From positions 1 through 14,089 of the forward strand of contig JAIPBB010000125.1 of the NCBI GenBank assembly GCA_021739805.1: a stretch of DNA of 14,089 bases, written 5' to 3'. Made by a program: the position numbers and the translations under genes. This document shows positions 4,574 through 13,847 of the stretch, piece by piece. The notes beneath the pieces were generated by a model, which was not told where the DNA came from, made no database searches, and saw only the letters and a list, made by a program, of their open reading frames with translations. The DNA is from Saprospiraceae bacterium. Its GTDB lineage: Bacteria > Bacteroidota > Bacteroidia > Bacteroidales > JAIPBB01. Numbering within the stretch: the first letter of the stretch is position 1; each line of letters begins with the position of its first letter.

Positions 4574-7099
4574 ATGACATTATACGATCTGGAAATAGGT
4601 GAAAAGGCTATTATCACAAAGGTTAAAGGGAGAGGTGCGTTTAGAAAAAGGATACTTGAGATGGGTTTCGTTTCGGGTAAAGAAATATTTGCAATTAAAA
4701 AAGCACCACTTAAAGACCCTGTTGAGTATAATATTATGGGTTATAATTTATCTTTACGTAATAGTGAAGCTAAACTAATTGAGATTGTTACAGAAAAGGA
4801 AATTGTTGATAATATTGATAAGACTTATAATGGAACATTCACAGATGATTTATTGAAAATCACTGCACAAAAAAAAGGAAAAATAATCAATGTTGCTTTT
4901 GTTGGAAATCCAAATTGTGGAAAAACTACCATCTTCAATTTTGCATCAGGTTCTAAAGAAAAAGTTGGGAATTATGGTGGAGTTACAGTTGATGCAAAAC
5001 AAGCAAAATTCAAATTAAATGACTACACTTTTAATGTTGTTGATTTACCCGGAACTTATTCAATCACATCATACTCTCCTGAAGAACTTTATGTTAGAGA
5101 ATATATCTTCGACCATATTCCTGATATAGTAGTTAATGTTATCGATGGCTCAAACCTCGAAAGAAATCTTTATTTAACCACTCAACTAATTGATATGGAC
5201 ATCAAAGTGGTTATAGCATTAAATATGTTTGATGAACTCCAAAAAAGCGGAGATGAATTTAATTATAAGCTTTTAGGTAAAATGGTCGGAATTCCCTTCG
5301 TTCCAACAGTTGGGTCAAAAGGAAAAGGAATAACAGAATTGCTGGAGAAAATTGTGGAAGTTTATGAAGATAAAGATGAAACTGTTCGTCATATTCACAT
5401 TAACTATGGTAAAACTATCGAAAAAGGCATAACAGAAATACAAAATAAAATAAAACAACCATCAAACTTATTCTTAACCGACAAAGTTTCATCTCGTTTT
5501 CTTGCAATAAAACTAATAGAGAATGATGGACTGGCTAAACAAAGATTAATGGATTGTGAAAACTACGAAGAAATAATCGGAAGTAGTAAAAAAGAAATTA
5601 TAAGAATTGAAGAAACGCTTCAGGATATTACTGAGACTCTTATTACTGATGCAAAATATGGATTTATTTCGGGGGCATTAAAAGAAACACTAAAACCAAG
5701 CAGCGAAAAACGAATAAGAAAAAGTGATGTCATCGACACATTGATAACTCACAAACTTTGGGGTATTCCAATTTTCATTTTCTTCATGTGGCTTAGTTTT
5801 TTTGCAACTTTCAAACTTGGGCAATATCCTGTTAAATGGATAGAATATTTGGTCGCATTAAGCTCAAATGCAATTTCTTCATCTATGCCTGCCGGAATTT
5901 TAAAAGACCTTTTAATTCAAGGAATTGTTGGAGGTGTCGGAGGAGTAATAGTGTTTCTTCCAAACATACTTTTATTGTATTTTTTTATAGCAATTATGGA
6001 AGACACAGGCTATATGGCTAGGGCAGTATTCATTATGGATAAAGCCATGCATAAAATTGGATTGCACGGAAAATCTTTTATTCCGCTTTTAATGGGATTT
6101 GGTTGTAATGTTCCCGCAATTTTATCAACCCGAATTATTGAAAGCCGAAGAGACCGCCTTATAACCATGTTAATTAATCCTTTTATGTCGTGCAGTGCAA
6201 GATTGCCTGTTTACATTTTATTTATCAGTGCTTTTTTTGTTTCATATCAAGGGACAATATTATTTTCAATTTATGGAATTGGGGTTTTATTAGCAATTTT
6301 ATCAGCTCTATTATTCAAAAAATCATTCTTTAAAACTGTTGATGTTCCATTTGTAATGGAGCTTCCCCCCTACCGGATTCCAACAATTCGCTCGCTAATA
6401 AAACATATGTGGCACAGGGCTGAGCAATACCTGAAAAAAATTGGCGGTGTTATATTAATTGCTTCAATTATTATTTGGGCTTTAGGCTATTTCCCGCAAA
6501 ATAAAAATCTTGAAAATGATTATAAACAAAAAGAAATAGCATTAAATACTGAATATTACCAGAAATTAGGCTCAATCCAAAGTAATTCAATAGATTATAA
6601 TTATACTAAAAACAAATTAATAGAAGACCATATCTTAGAAATTAATAATTTACGATTAACTAAGGAAAGTATAAAACAAGAAAATTCTTATATTGGGAGA
6701 TTAGGAAAATTCATTGAACCTGTAATGCGACCTTTAGGTATAGATTGGAAAATTAGTGTTGGAATTCTTACAGGAGTGGCTGCAAAAGAAATTTTTATTG
6801 GAACTATCGGAGTTTTATACCAGGTTGAACCCGGCGAGGATGATAATGGTTCATTGATTACAAAACTGCAAACGCAAACCTACAAATCCGGAAAAAGAAA
6901 AGGGCAAAAAGTTTTTTCACCTTTAGTCGCATTTGTAATTATGCTTTTCGTTTTGATATATTTTCCTTGTATTGGTGTGATATCAGCAATAAGCAAAGAA
7001 TCGGGAAGCTGGAAATGGGCTGCATTTACAATATTTTATACAACAGCACTTGCATGGATTATTTCTTTTGCTGTTTTTCAAATTGGGAGTTTGTTTTAA
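4574..7099 (+). CDS. feoAB: Fused ferrous iron transport protein FeoA-FeoB
   Basis: GTPase-coupled inner-membrane importer of Fe2+. Residues 1-75 form a FeoA SH3-like domain (LYDLEIGEKAIITKVKG). A linker leads to the FeoB G domain: G1 GNPNCGKT (111-118), switch I NYGGVTVD (133-140), G3 DLPG (157-160), G4 NMFD (217-220) and a G5-like VGSKGKG. The helical inhibitor domain covers about 270-380. The membrane part has both gate regions, including MEDTGYMARA and GFGCNVPA with the conserved Cys511, then SCSARLPVY and a C-terminal FPCIGVISAISKE motif. An extra charged segment of about 65 residues (642-707) sits between membrane helices. At 841 residues it is complete for a fusion. The fusion fixes a 1:1 FeoA:FeoB ratio and is typical of Bacteroidota. 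Two iron-locus genes follow on the same strand. Confidence 0.97.
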   Translation: MTLYDLEIGEKAIITKVKGRGAFRKRILEMGFVSGKEIFAIKKAPLKDPVEYNIMGYNLSLRNSEAKLIEIVTEKEIVDNIDKTYNGTFTDDLLKITAQKKGKIINVAFVGNPNCGKTTIFNFASGSKEKVGNYGGVTVDAKQAKFKLNDYTFNVVDLPGTYSITSYSPEELYVREYIFDHIPDIVVNVIDGSNLERNLYLTTQLIDMDIKVVIALNMFDELQKSGDEFNYKLLGKMVGIPFVPTVGSKGKGITELLEKIVEVYEDKDETVRHIHINYGKTIEKGITEIQNKIKQPSNLFLTDKVSSRFLAIKLIENDGLAKQRLMDCENYEEIIGSSKKEIIRIEETLQDITETLITDAKYGFISGALKETLKPSSEKRIRKSDVIDTLITHKLWGIPIFIFFMWLSFFATFKLGQYPVKWIEYLVALSSNAISSSMPAGILKDLLIQGIVGGVGGVIVFLPNILLLYFFIAIMEDTGYMARAVFIMDKAMHKIGLHGKSFIPLLMGFGCNVPAILSTRIIESRRDRLITMLINPFMSCSARLPVYILFISAFFVSYQGTILFSIYGIGVLLAILSALLFKKSFFKTVDVPFVMELPPYRIPTIRSLIKHMWHRAEQYLKKIGGVILIASIIIWALGYFPQNKNLENDYKQKEIALNTEYYQKLGSIQSNSIDYNYTKNKLIEDHILEINNLRLTKESIKQENSYIGRLGKFIEPVMRPLGIDWKISVGILTGVAAKEIFIGTIGVLYQVEPGEDDNGSLITKLQTQTYKSGKRKGQKVFSPLVAFVIMLFVLIYFPCIGVISAISKESGSWKWAAFTIFYTTALAWIISFAVFQIGSLF

Positions 7100-7126
7100 G
7101 TGTTAATATATATTTTTAGTGGTTTA

Positions 7127-7192
7127 TTGTCATTAAATTGTCATTAAGTTGTCATTCGATAGTCATTCAGTAGTCATTCAATTGTCATTCAA
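7127..7192. repeat. Six tandem 11-bp units, TTGTCATTCAA type
   Basis: Six head-to-tail units: TTGTCATTAAA, TTGTCATTAAG, TTGTCATTCGA, TAGTCATTCAG, TAGTCATTCAA and TTGTCATTCAA. The first five bases vary little and GTCATT is invariant. The array begins 27 bases after the feoAB stop and does not encode protein in a sustained frame. Confidence 0.85.
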
Positions 7193-7215
7193 TTGTAAAA
7201 ATTACAAATAATGAC
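7184..7215. other. Stem-loop joining the two tandem arrays
   Basis: GTCATT...AATGAC (6 bp) encloses TTGTAA-AAA-TTACAA (6 bp) with a small internal loop. It lies exactly where the GTCATT array ends and the AATGAC array begins, so each array carries the complement of the other's core. The two arrays could pair as a longer cruciform or RNA fold. It lacks a T run and so is not a standard terminator. Confidence 0.5.
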
Positions 7216-7315
7216 GCGAAGCAAATGACGCAAAGCAAATGACGCGAAGCAAATGACATGCGAAGCATAAATGACGCCCGAAGGGAAAATAACAGCGAAG
7301 TAAATGGAGCTAAGC
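7209..7315. repeat. Tandem 14-bp units, AAATGACGCGAAGC type
   Basis: Three near-perfect 14-base units (7209-7250) are followed by increasingly altered ones: a 16-base unit with an inserted AT, a 19-base one with CCCGAAGGG, then two decayed ones ending AAATGGAGCTAAGC. Divergence grows toward the downstream gene. The array ends 28 bases before the start codon of the M50B-like gene. Confidence 0.85.
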
Positions 7316-7343
7316 AAAAAGTAATTTCAAAATAATTATAAAT

Positions 7344-8039
7344 TTGAATCTAGAAGACCAAAACATATTATTTTATATTCTTTTGTTTATATCAGTTATA
7401 ATCACAAGACTACCTGCAGTTGGCAAATATTTCAAGGTGGTTTATACACTTATTCACGAAAGTGCCCACGCTCTAATAGCTCTTTTAACTAGTGCAAAAG
7501 TTTTAAGAGTTGAATTATTCAGCAATACATCAGGAAGTGCTCTTACACAATCGAATAATAAATTCAGTCAATTTTTAATTTCAGTGGCTGGTTATCCTTT
7601 AAGTTCACTATCGGCCTATATACTCTTTTATTTCATTCATTATCAACACTATAATATTATAATAATTTCCTTAGCTACTTTATCTCTAATAAGTTTAATC
7701 TTTTTTGTAAGGAATTCATATGGAATATTTTGGCTTATTTCATTCATTATAATTCTTTCTGCAATTGTATATTTTGGTGATGATTTCGTAAAATTTGGCA
7801 TTGCAGTTTTCTTCTCAAGCATAGTTCTTAGTGAATCTGTAATTTCAACTTTTCAATTATTAATAATAAGTTACCGAAATCCACAATCAGCCGGTGATGC
7901 CTTCAATTTGAAAAAAATTACATATTTACCAACAATATTTTGGGCTATGGTGTTTTTAGCACAATCTATTTTCTTTTTATACAAAACCCTCTTTAGTTTT
8001 TTTCCATATCTCAACACCATTAACTTAAATTTAGGATAA
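7344..8039 (+). CDS. M50B-like integral membrane metallopeptidase
   Basis: The 231-residue product is highly hydrophobic, with about six membrane helices. It has the zinc motif HESAH (residues 38-42) inside the first helical region, followed by GSALTQ and AGYPLSSL (82-89) and a late SAGDAF with Asp185 as a plausible third ligand. This is the layout of M50B-like peptidases (site-2 protease relatives). The substrate is unknown. No ATG is available near the front of the frame; the start is TTG at 7344-7346, and the next internal ATG would remove the active site. It lies between feoAB and the FeoB-associated Cys-rich gene and overlaps the latter by one base (TAATG), so it is likely translated together with it. 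A role in processing or quality control of the Feo system is inference. Confidence 0.8.
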   Translation: MNLEDQNILFYILLFISVIITRLPAVGKYFKVVYTLIHESAHALIALLTSAKVLRVELFSNTSGSALTQSNNKFSQFLISVAGYPLSSLSAYILFYFIHYQHYNIIIISLATLSLISLIFFVRNSYGIFWLISFIIILSAIVYFGDDFVKFGIAVFFSSIVLSESVISTFQLLIISYRNPQSAGDAFNLKKITYLPTIFWAMVFLAQSIFFLYKTLFSFFPYLNTINLNLG

Positions 8040-8230
8040 TGATACAGAAAATAATAGTAGCAATAATAGTTGGATTTGCTATAATAATAGCAGTTAAACG
8101 TATTTACGATTCTGTGTTTAAAAAAAAAGAAAATTGTGGTGGTTGTAGCTCTGGCGAGTGTAGTGGCTGCCCACTTGTTGATTTAAAAAAGGATATTGAA
8201 AATGCTAAAAACACACAAAAAACTAATTAA
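8039..8230 (+). CDS. FeoB-associated Cys-rich membrane protein
   Basis: The 63-residue product has one N-terminal membrane helix (about 4-20, IIVAIIVGFAIIIAV) and a short basic stretch. A cysteine cluster, CGGCSSGECSGC, follows with Cys at 33, 36, 41 and 44 (CxxC-x4-CxxC), then a polar tail. This matches the small FeoB-associated proteins found at the end of feo operons (PF12669 type). The cluster could bind iron or an Fe-S centre near the transporter; the biochemical role in the family is not settled. Its ATG overlaps the stop of the M50B-like gene by one base. Confidence 0.88.
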   Translation: MIQKIIVAIIVGFAIIIAVKRIYDSVFKKKENCGGCSSGECSGCPLVDLKKDIENAKNTQKTN

Positions 8231-8341
8231 TCTATAATAAACAACCCCCTAAGCCTATAATTCTCTCATTTTATAACACTTAACTAAAATATTTCATGAT
8301 AGGGAATTGTATTTTATTGCTAATAATAAATTAAAAAAATA

Positions 8342-8372
8342 TGTGTATTTATAATTCGATACCATATCTTTG
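8342..8372 (+). promoter_or_regulatory. Candidate promoter of the hybrid histidine kinase
   Basis: TGTG (8342-8345), a 19-base spacer and TATCTTTG (8365-8372) resemble the Bacteroidota TTTG-N19-TAnnTTTG promoter, with a perfect -7 box and one change at -33. It would give a leader of about 105 bases before ATG 8483. Confidence 0.45.
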
Positions 8373-8482
8373 AAATTATTTTTTTCTTTAATAAAACATC
8401 TATTAAAGTTAAACTATCTGTTAAAATTTAAGTATAAGAAAACTAATTTTAAAGAACATTTATTACAAATGATTTAAGTTAT

Positions 8483-11278
8483 ATGAATAAACTACTCTTA
8501 ATCAAGGGAATTCAAGATTTTGCAAACATTAAACAGGCTCTTGAAGGTTATATAAGTGGTTTGGAAATTTTCATTATTAACAGAGATTCTGAAATAATAA
8601 ATAATGTACGCAATTATAATGCTGACTTAATTATTATTGAGCATTTTGAACAAAATGAAGAATGCAAAATTTTATGCAATGAATTAAAATCCAATCATTT
8701 TACAAACTATATTCCAATAATAATACTTACAAAAGAAAATCTAGAATCACATTTAAAGATTGAATTATTTGAAAGTGGGGTAGATTTAATTATTGCCCAA
8801 CCTGACGAAATTATTGAGTTTGCTGCACAAGTGAAAGCATTTATTAAAAGGAAATCTGAAGATGCACTAAAATCCAATAATGCAACTCTACAAACAATAC
8901 TTTCGGCTGCCCCGGTTGGAATTGGTTTAGTCACTAACCGAATTATAGATTGGACAAACGATCAACTTCAGGAGATGCTCGGATATAAAGCAGAAGAACT
9001 TAATGGGCAAAGAGCCAGAATCCTTTATGAATCTGAAGAAGAATTTGAGAGAATAGCAAATGTTAAACATCCTAATGTGAAAAAATATGGTGTTGGGCAT
9101 ATCGAAACCAAATTTGTAAAGAAAGATGGAAGCTTGTTAAATATAATTCTAAGTTCATCTGCAATTAATCCTTCAGATTGGTCAAAGGGTCTGATATTTA
9201 CAGCCCTGGATATTACAAAAGTGAAAAATACAGAAGCATTACTTATTGAAAGTGAAGAAAAATACAAAAACATATTAAGTAATTCATTAGACGGAATCTA
9301 TATAACACAAAACAGAAAAATCAAATTCTGCAATCAACAATTAGCAGAAATGTTTGGATTTGAAAATCCTGATGAATTAATTGACAAACATATAGAAACA
9401 CTAACAGCTCCTGAGAGCATTAAATTAGTTAGACATAATAATTTATTACGTGAAACCAAGCAAAATATATCAAGTCATTATGAGTTTCATGGATTAAAAA
9501 AAGATGGGAGCAAATTTGATATAGAATCAATGTGTAGCCAAATTATGTTTAATGGCGAAATAGCAACGCAAGGAAATGTAAGAGATATAACATCACGAAA
9601 ACAAAATGAACTTGTTCAACATACAATTTACCAGATTTCAAATGCAATTTCAACCACAAATGATCTTGCCGAACTTTATAATTTCATTAGACTTGAACTT
9701 TCAAATATTATAGACACCAAGAACTTTTACATAGCATTATATAATGCAGAAAATGACACCATCAATCTTCCATTTATGATTGACGAAAAGGATAATTTTA
9801 CATCATTTCCTGCTTTAAAAACAATAACTGCATATGTAATCAAAAATGACACATCCCTTTTAATAACAAAAGAAGGAATTATTGATTTTGAAGAAAAAGG
9901 TATTATAGAACCTGCCGGTACTACTCCTGAAATTTGGTTAGGCGTTCCTTTAAAGTCACATAGCAGTGTGATTGGAATGATTGGAGTCCAAAACTATGAA
10001 GATAAAGATGCCTATAATCAAAAAGATTTAAAAATACTTGAATTTGTTTCAACACAAATTGCAATGTCAATTGTAAAGAAAAAAGCAGAACAAGATTTAG
10101 TAATCCAAAAAGAAAAAGCTGAAGAATCCGACAAACTGAAATCTGCGTTTTTAGCAAATATGTCGCATGAAATCAGAACACCAATGAATGCAATTATCGG
10201 TTTTTCGTCCCTGTTGGTTGATACAAGCATAACCGATGAAGAAAGAGCTGAATTTGTTGAGCTAATAACAAGTAATGGAAATTCTTTACTTAACTTAATT
10301 GATGATATAATTGATATCGCAAAAATCGAAGCCGAAAAACTAACCATTGATAAATCAACTTGTTATATCAATAAAACCATTCAGGAACTTCTATATACTT
10401 TTGAAGACGAGAAAAATAAAAAAGGCAAATTCGATATTGAACTAAAGGCATATTTTGACAATTCTGACGCAGACTTTGCAATTATAACTGACCCTTACAG
10501 ATTTAAACAAGTTTTAACTAATTTGATTGGCAATGCTATAAAATTTACTTACCAGGGTTACATTAAAATTGGTTATGAGATTATGGATAATAATTTCATA
10601 AAATTTTATGTTAAGGATACAGGGATTGGAATTTCTGATGATAAAATTGATATTATCTTTGATAGATTCCGACAAGTTGAAGATACTCATACCAGGGAAT
10701 TTGGCGGAACCGGATTAGGTCTGACAATCAGCAATAATATTATTAAATTACTTGGTGGAAAGCTTTGGGTTGAATCAGACAAAAACTTTGGTTCTACATT
10801 CTTTTTCACCTTACCAAATGTTGAGACATATGGAAAAGCACAAGTTCGACCAGAAACACATACTGAAGATCTCAAGGCAGAAAAGAAAATTCAATGGGAT
10901 GATAAAAACATATTAATTGTAGAAGATTTTGATTCAAATTATTTCTACCTTGATTCAATTCTAAGCAAAACGAATGCTAATCTTTTGTGGGCAAAAGATG
11001 GCTTTCAAGCAATTGATATTTGTAAAAGCAACGATAACATTGACATCATACTTATGGACATCCAACTACCTGAAATGTCAGGATATACTGCAACTCAAAA
11101 AATCAAAGAGTTCAGGTCAGATTTGCCAATTATTGCACAAACAGCTTATGCACTAGCAGGAGATGAAGCAAAATGCTTGCAAGCGGGTTGCGATAACTAT
11201 ATTGCTAAACCATACAAAGTTAAGGAGCTTTTAAGTATGTTGAATCGATATTTAACAAAAACATCTGTAAGCCAATAA
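8483..11278 (+). CDS. Hybrid sensor histidine kinase (pseudo-REC-PAS-PAS-GAF-HisKA-HATPase-REC)
   Basis: The 931-residue protein has no membrane helices, so it probably senses inside the cell. Residues 1-125 look like a receiver fold, but the phospho-acceptor site reads DLIIIEH (Glu53), the front acidic pair is missing, and the conserved Lys is Gln106: a pseudo-receiver. PAS domains cover about 134-253 and 257-373, and a GAF domain about 380-535. HisKA carries SHEIRTP with His562. The ATPase has the N box NLIGNAIKFT (Asn684), DTGIGI (712-717), FDRFRQ and GGTGLGL (741-747). The C-terminal receiver (about 808-925) is intact, with Glu814/Asp815, acceptor Asp859 and Lys909. No output domain and no partner regulator are adjacent, so phosphate must leave through a distant partner. 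The ligand is unknown. It is probably transcribed alone. Confidence 0.93.
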   Translation: MNKLLLIKGIQDFANIKQALEGYISGLEIFIINRDSEIINNVRNYNADLIIIEHFEQNEECKILCNELKSNHFTNYIPIIILTKENLESHLKIELFESGVDLIIAQPDEIIEFAAQVKAFIKRKSEDALKSNNATLQTILSAAPVGIGLVTNRIIDWTNDQLQEMLGYKAEELNGQRARILYESEEEFERIANVKHPNVKKYGVGHIETKFVKKDGSLLNIILSSSAINPSDWSKGLIFTALDITKVKNTEALLIESEEKYKNILSNSLDGIYITQNRKIKFCNQQLAEMFGFENPDELIDKHIETLTAPESIKLVRHNNLLRETKQNISSHYEFHGLKKDGSKFDIESMCSQIMFNGEIATQGNVRDITSRKQNELVQHTIYQISNAISTTNDLAELYNFIRLELSNIIDTKNFYIALYNAENDTINLPFMIDEKDNFTSFPALKTITAYVIKNDTSLLITKEGIIDFEEKGIIEPAGTTPEIWLGVPLKSHSSVIGMIGVQNYEDKDAYNQKDLKILEFVSTQIAMSIVKKKAEQDLVIQKEKAEESDKLKSAFLANMSHEIRTPMNAIIGFSSLLVDTSITDEERAEFVELITSNGNSLLNLIDDIIDIAKIEAEKLTIDKSTCYINKTIQELLYTFEDEKNKKGKFDIELKAYFDNSDADFAIITDPYRFKQVLTNLIGNAIKFTYQGYIKIGYEIMDNNFIKFYVKDTGIGISDDKIDIIFDRFRQVEDTHTREFGGTGLGLTISNNIIKLLGGKLWVESDKNFGSTFFFTLPNVETYGKAQVRPETHTEDLKAEKKIQWDDKNILIVEDFDSNYFYLDSILSKTNANLLWAKDGFQAIDICKSNDNIDIILMDIQLPEMSGYTATQKIKEFRSDLPIIAQTAYALAGDEAKCLQAGCDNYIAKPYKVKELLSMLNRYLTKTSVSQ

Positions 11279-11370
11279 ATTGATTTTCAATTTCTGACAT
11301 TAACAAATCAGGTGCTCTGTATTATAAATTAAAATACAATCTTAAGATTCTTTAATTCAATTTTCCTTTT

Positions 11371-11378
11371 TATATTCG
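11371..11378 (+). promoter_or_regulatory. Possible -7 box of the DUF5916 gene
   Basis: TATATTCG lies 21 bases before ATG 11400 and differs from TAnnTTTG at one base. The sequence 19 bases upstream (TTCT) is a poor -33 element, so this is a weak call. Confidence 0.25.
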
Positions 11379-11399
11379 CAAGCTATTATTTTCAATCGG

Positions 11400-13847
11400 A
11401 TGAGGAAAAACTTTCTTAGGAAAACATTTATTTTAATTATTATAATATTTGCTTGTTCAAATAGCAATTTGCAGTCTCAAATCATCAAAAAAAGTTTAAC
11501 GATTAACAGGCTTAATTCATCTATTGTTATTGATGGTATTCTGGATGATGAAGGATGGAAATCGGCTGGAATAGCTAAAGATTTCATCCAATATAAACCT
11601 TATAATGGTAATGCTCCTAAACAAAAAACTGAAATTCGAATCCTATATGATGATAACGCTATTTATTTTGGAGCAACAATGTTCGATTCAAGCCCTGATA
11701 GTATCGCAAAAGGCTTTGCTGAAAGAGATAGATTTTATGATATAAATTCTGATATTCTTACAATTGATATTTGCCCTTTCAACGATGGATTATATTCCTT
11801 TTCATTTAAAATATCTGCATCCGGTGTTCAAGGTGATGAAAAAATATCAAATGGTGATTTCGATTCAAATTGGGATGCTGTATGGAAAAGTGAGGTTAGA
11901 ATAACAAAAGAAGGATGGGTTGCAGAAGTTAAAATACCCTATTCAGCATTACGTTTTCCGAAAAATGATGAGCAGGTTTGGGGAATTAATTTTTGGCGTC
12001 ATATAAGAAGAAACCGCGAATGGTCAACATGGAATTTTATTGACAGTAAAATTGAAAATTCACTTGCACAAACAGGAGAAATTTCAGGTATGAAAAATAT
12101 CACACCTCCACTCCGCTTATCTTTCTCGCCATATATCTCGGCTTATGCCGAAAAAAATCCTGACAATAATAAAATTGGATATTATTTCAATGGAGGAATG
12201 GATTTAAAATATGGAATAAATGAAAGCTTTACTGTTGATATGACTTTAATTCCAGACTTTGGTCAAGTTCAATCTGATGACATACAATTAAACCTATCGC
12301 CATTTGAAATACATTATTCTGAAAAAAGACAATTCTTTACTGAAGGAATTGAGTTATTTAATAAAGGTGGAATTTTCTATTCTCGCAGAATTGGCTCAAC
12401 TCCATCAAATTATGATTCGGTTGAAAATAATCTTAAGGATGGAGAAAAAATAGTCGAAAACCCAACTGAAACAAGTTTAATCAATGCTACAAAATTTTCA
12501 GGACGAACAAAAGGCGGTCTTGGAATTGGCGTTCTAAATGCAATGACTTCAAACACTTATGCAACAATTGCAGACTCTAATGAAATTGAAAGAAAATTTC
12601 TAACCCAGTCATTTACTAACTATAATCTTATTGTTTTTGATAAAATTCTAAAAAACAATTCTTTTATTAGTTTTATTAATACAAATGTTTCCAGGGGTGA
12701 TAACATTTATTCAGCAAACGTTACGGCAACAGATTTTAAATTGGAAAACAAGAAAAACACTTATGCTATAGCAGGAAGGGGGATTATTAGCCAAAAATAC
12801 AATTCTCAATTAACACCTGACTTTGGACATAAATACTATGCTTCATTTAGCAAAATCAGTGGAAATTTCAAATTTGATTTATCTCAATTGGCTGAAAGCG
12901 AAAAATATGACCCTAATGATATGGGATTTCTTAGCAGAAATAATAATTTCGTTAATGACCTTGAATTGGAATATAATATTTACAAACCATTTGGGAAGTT
13001 TTTGGACTTAAGCTGCGATATTTCATTTGAACATAAATCTTTATATGTGCCAAGAAAATATTCTGAATTTGGAATTTATGCCGGTTCAAGAACAACTACA
13101 AAAAAGCATTTAACATTTGGATTTAACGGTGACATAATTCCTTTTGAAGTGCATGATTACTATGAGTCAAGAAAGCCGGGACAAGTTTTCAAAAAACCAT
13201 CTTCCAACAATTTGTCTATATGGCTCTCATCCGATTATAGAAAAAAATTCGCATTAGATGAAAGGATTAGTTACAGAAATTACAATAGCGACAAAACTTA
13301 TTATTGGTATTCGATTTCTCCAAGATTTAGAATAAACGATAAAATGATACTTATCCATAATTTTAATAAAGAAAAAACAACAAATGATATTGGATATGTT
13401 ACAACAGTTACAGATTCACTTGGAGGACAAACAATTCAGTTTGGAAAACGAAATCAGAATACAACAATAAACACATTAACAACTTCATATATTTTCAACA
13501 ATAAATCTTCTTTGAGTTTCAGACTAAGGCATTATTGGTCGGTTGTGAAGTATTTGGAATATTACAAACTTAATGAAGATGGAACTGTTGGGACTACAGC
13601 CTATTCCGAACTTCATGACATAAACTTTAACATTTTTAATATCGACCTGGTTTATACCTGGCAATTTTCCCCGGGAAGTGAAATTTCAATTGTCTGGAAA
13701 AATATGATTTATTCAGAAAATGATATTTTAAAAGAAGACTTTATTGAAAACTTTGACCATACAATCAACTCTCCCCAAACAAACAGTTTCTCTGTAAAGG
13801 TTTTATTATATTTGGATTATCAAAGCATAAAAAGGAAAAAGAGCTAA
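11400..13847 (+). CDS. DUF5916 outer-membrane protein with CBM9-like domain
   Basis: The 815-residue product begins with a signal peptide (MRKNFLRKTFILIIIIFACS, cleavage probably near residue 27). A lipobox is not convincing because of the Phe before Ala-Cys. Residues 38-215 match the CBM9-like domain that opens these proteins: IDGILDDEGWKSA, YDDNAIYFGATMFDS and GWVAEVKIPYSALRF. The DUF5916 part follows from about 235, with its hallmark IPDFGQVQSDDIQLNLSPFE, EKRQFFTEGIELF and YSRRIG. The remainder is rich in alternating aromatic and polar strands, consistent with a beta-barrel. The family is frequent in Bacteroidota. Its substrate is not established, though binding of a glycan or its debris is suggested by the CBM9-like domain. 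No T9SS C-terminal sorting signal is seen. It stands alone, 121 bases after the kinase gene. Confidence 0.9.
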   Translation: MRKNFLRKTFILIIIIFACSNSNLQSQIIKKSLTINRLNSSIVIDGILDDEGWKSAGIAKDFIQYKPYNGNAPKQKTEIRILYDDNAIYFGATMFDSSPDSIAKGFAERDRFYDINSDILTIDICPFNDGLYSFSFKISASGVQGDEKISNGDFDSNWDAVWKSEVRITKEGWVAEVKIPYSALRFPKNDEQVWGINFWRHIRRNREWSTWNFIDSKIENSLAQTGEISGMKNITPPLRLSFSPYISAYAEKNPDNNKIGYYFNGGMDLKYGINESFTVDMTLIPDFGQVQSDDIQLNLSPFEIHYSEKRQFFTEGIELFNKGGIFYSRRIGSTPSNYDSVENNLKDGEKIVENPTETSLINATKFSGRTKGGLGIGVLNAMTSNTYATIADSNEIERKFLTQSFTNYNLIVFDKILKNNSFISFINTNVSRGDNIYSANVTATDFKLENKKNTYAIAGRGIISQKYNSQLTPDFGHKYYASFSKISGNFKFDLSQLAESEKYDPNDMGFLSRNNNFVNDLELEYNIYKPFGKFLDLSCDISFEHKSLYVPRKYSEFGIYAGSRTTTKKHLTFGFNGDIIPFEVHDYYESRKPGQVFKKPSSNNLSIWLSSDYRKKFALDERISYRNYNSDKTYYWYSISPRFRINDKMILIHNFNKEKTTNDIGYVTTVTDSLGGQTIQFGKRNQNTTINTLTTSYIFNNKSSLSFRLRHYWSVVKYLEYYKLNEDGTVGTTAYSELHDINFNIFNIDLVYTWQFSPGSEISIVWKNMIYSENDILKEDFIENFDHTINSPQTNSFSVKVLLYLDYQSIKRKKS

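Noticed and set aside
7127..7315. CRISPR array
   Set aside because: Units are 11 and 14 bases with no unique spacers between them, and no cas genes are present.
8707..10875. Several minus-strand frames of 60-109 codons within the histidine kinase gene
   Set aside because: All are antisense to a complete, motif-rich coding sequence and show no recognisable features.
11277..11293. AAATTGA-TTT-TCAATTT hairpin just after the kinase stop as a terminator
   Set aside because: The stem is nearly all A-T and no T run follows, so there is not enough support to call it.
11400..11480. Lipoprotein signal (IFAC) in the DUF5916 protein
   Set aside because: Phe at the second lipobox position is atypical, and the family is a beta-barrel with an ordinary signal peptide.
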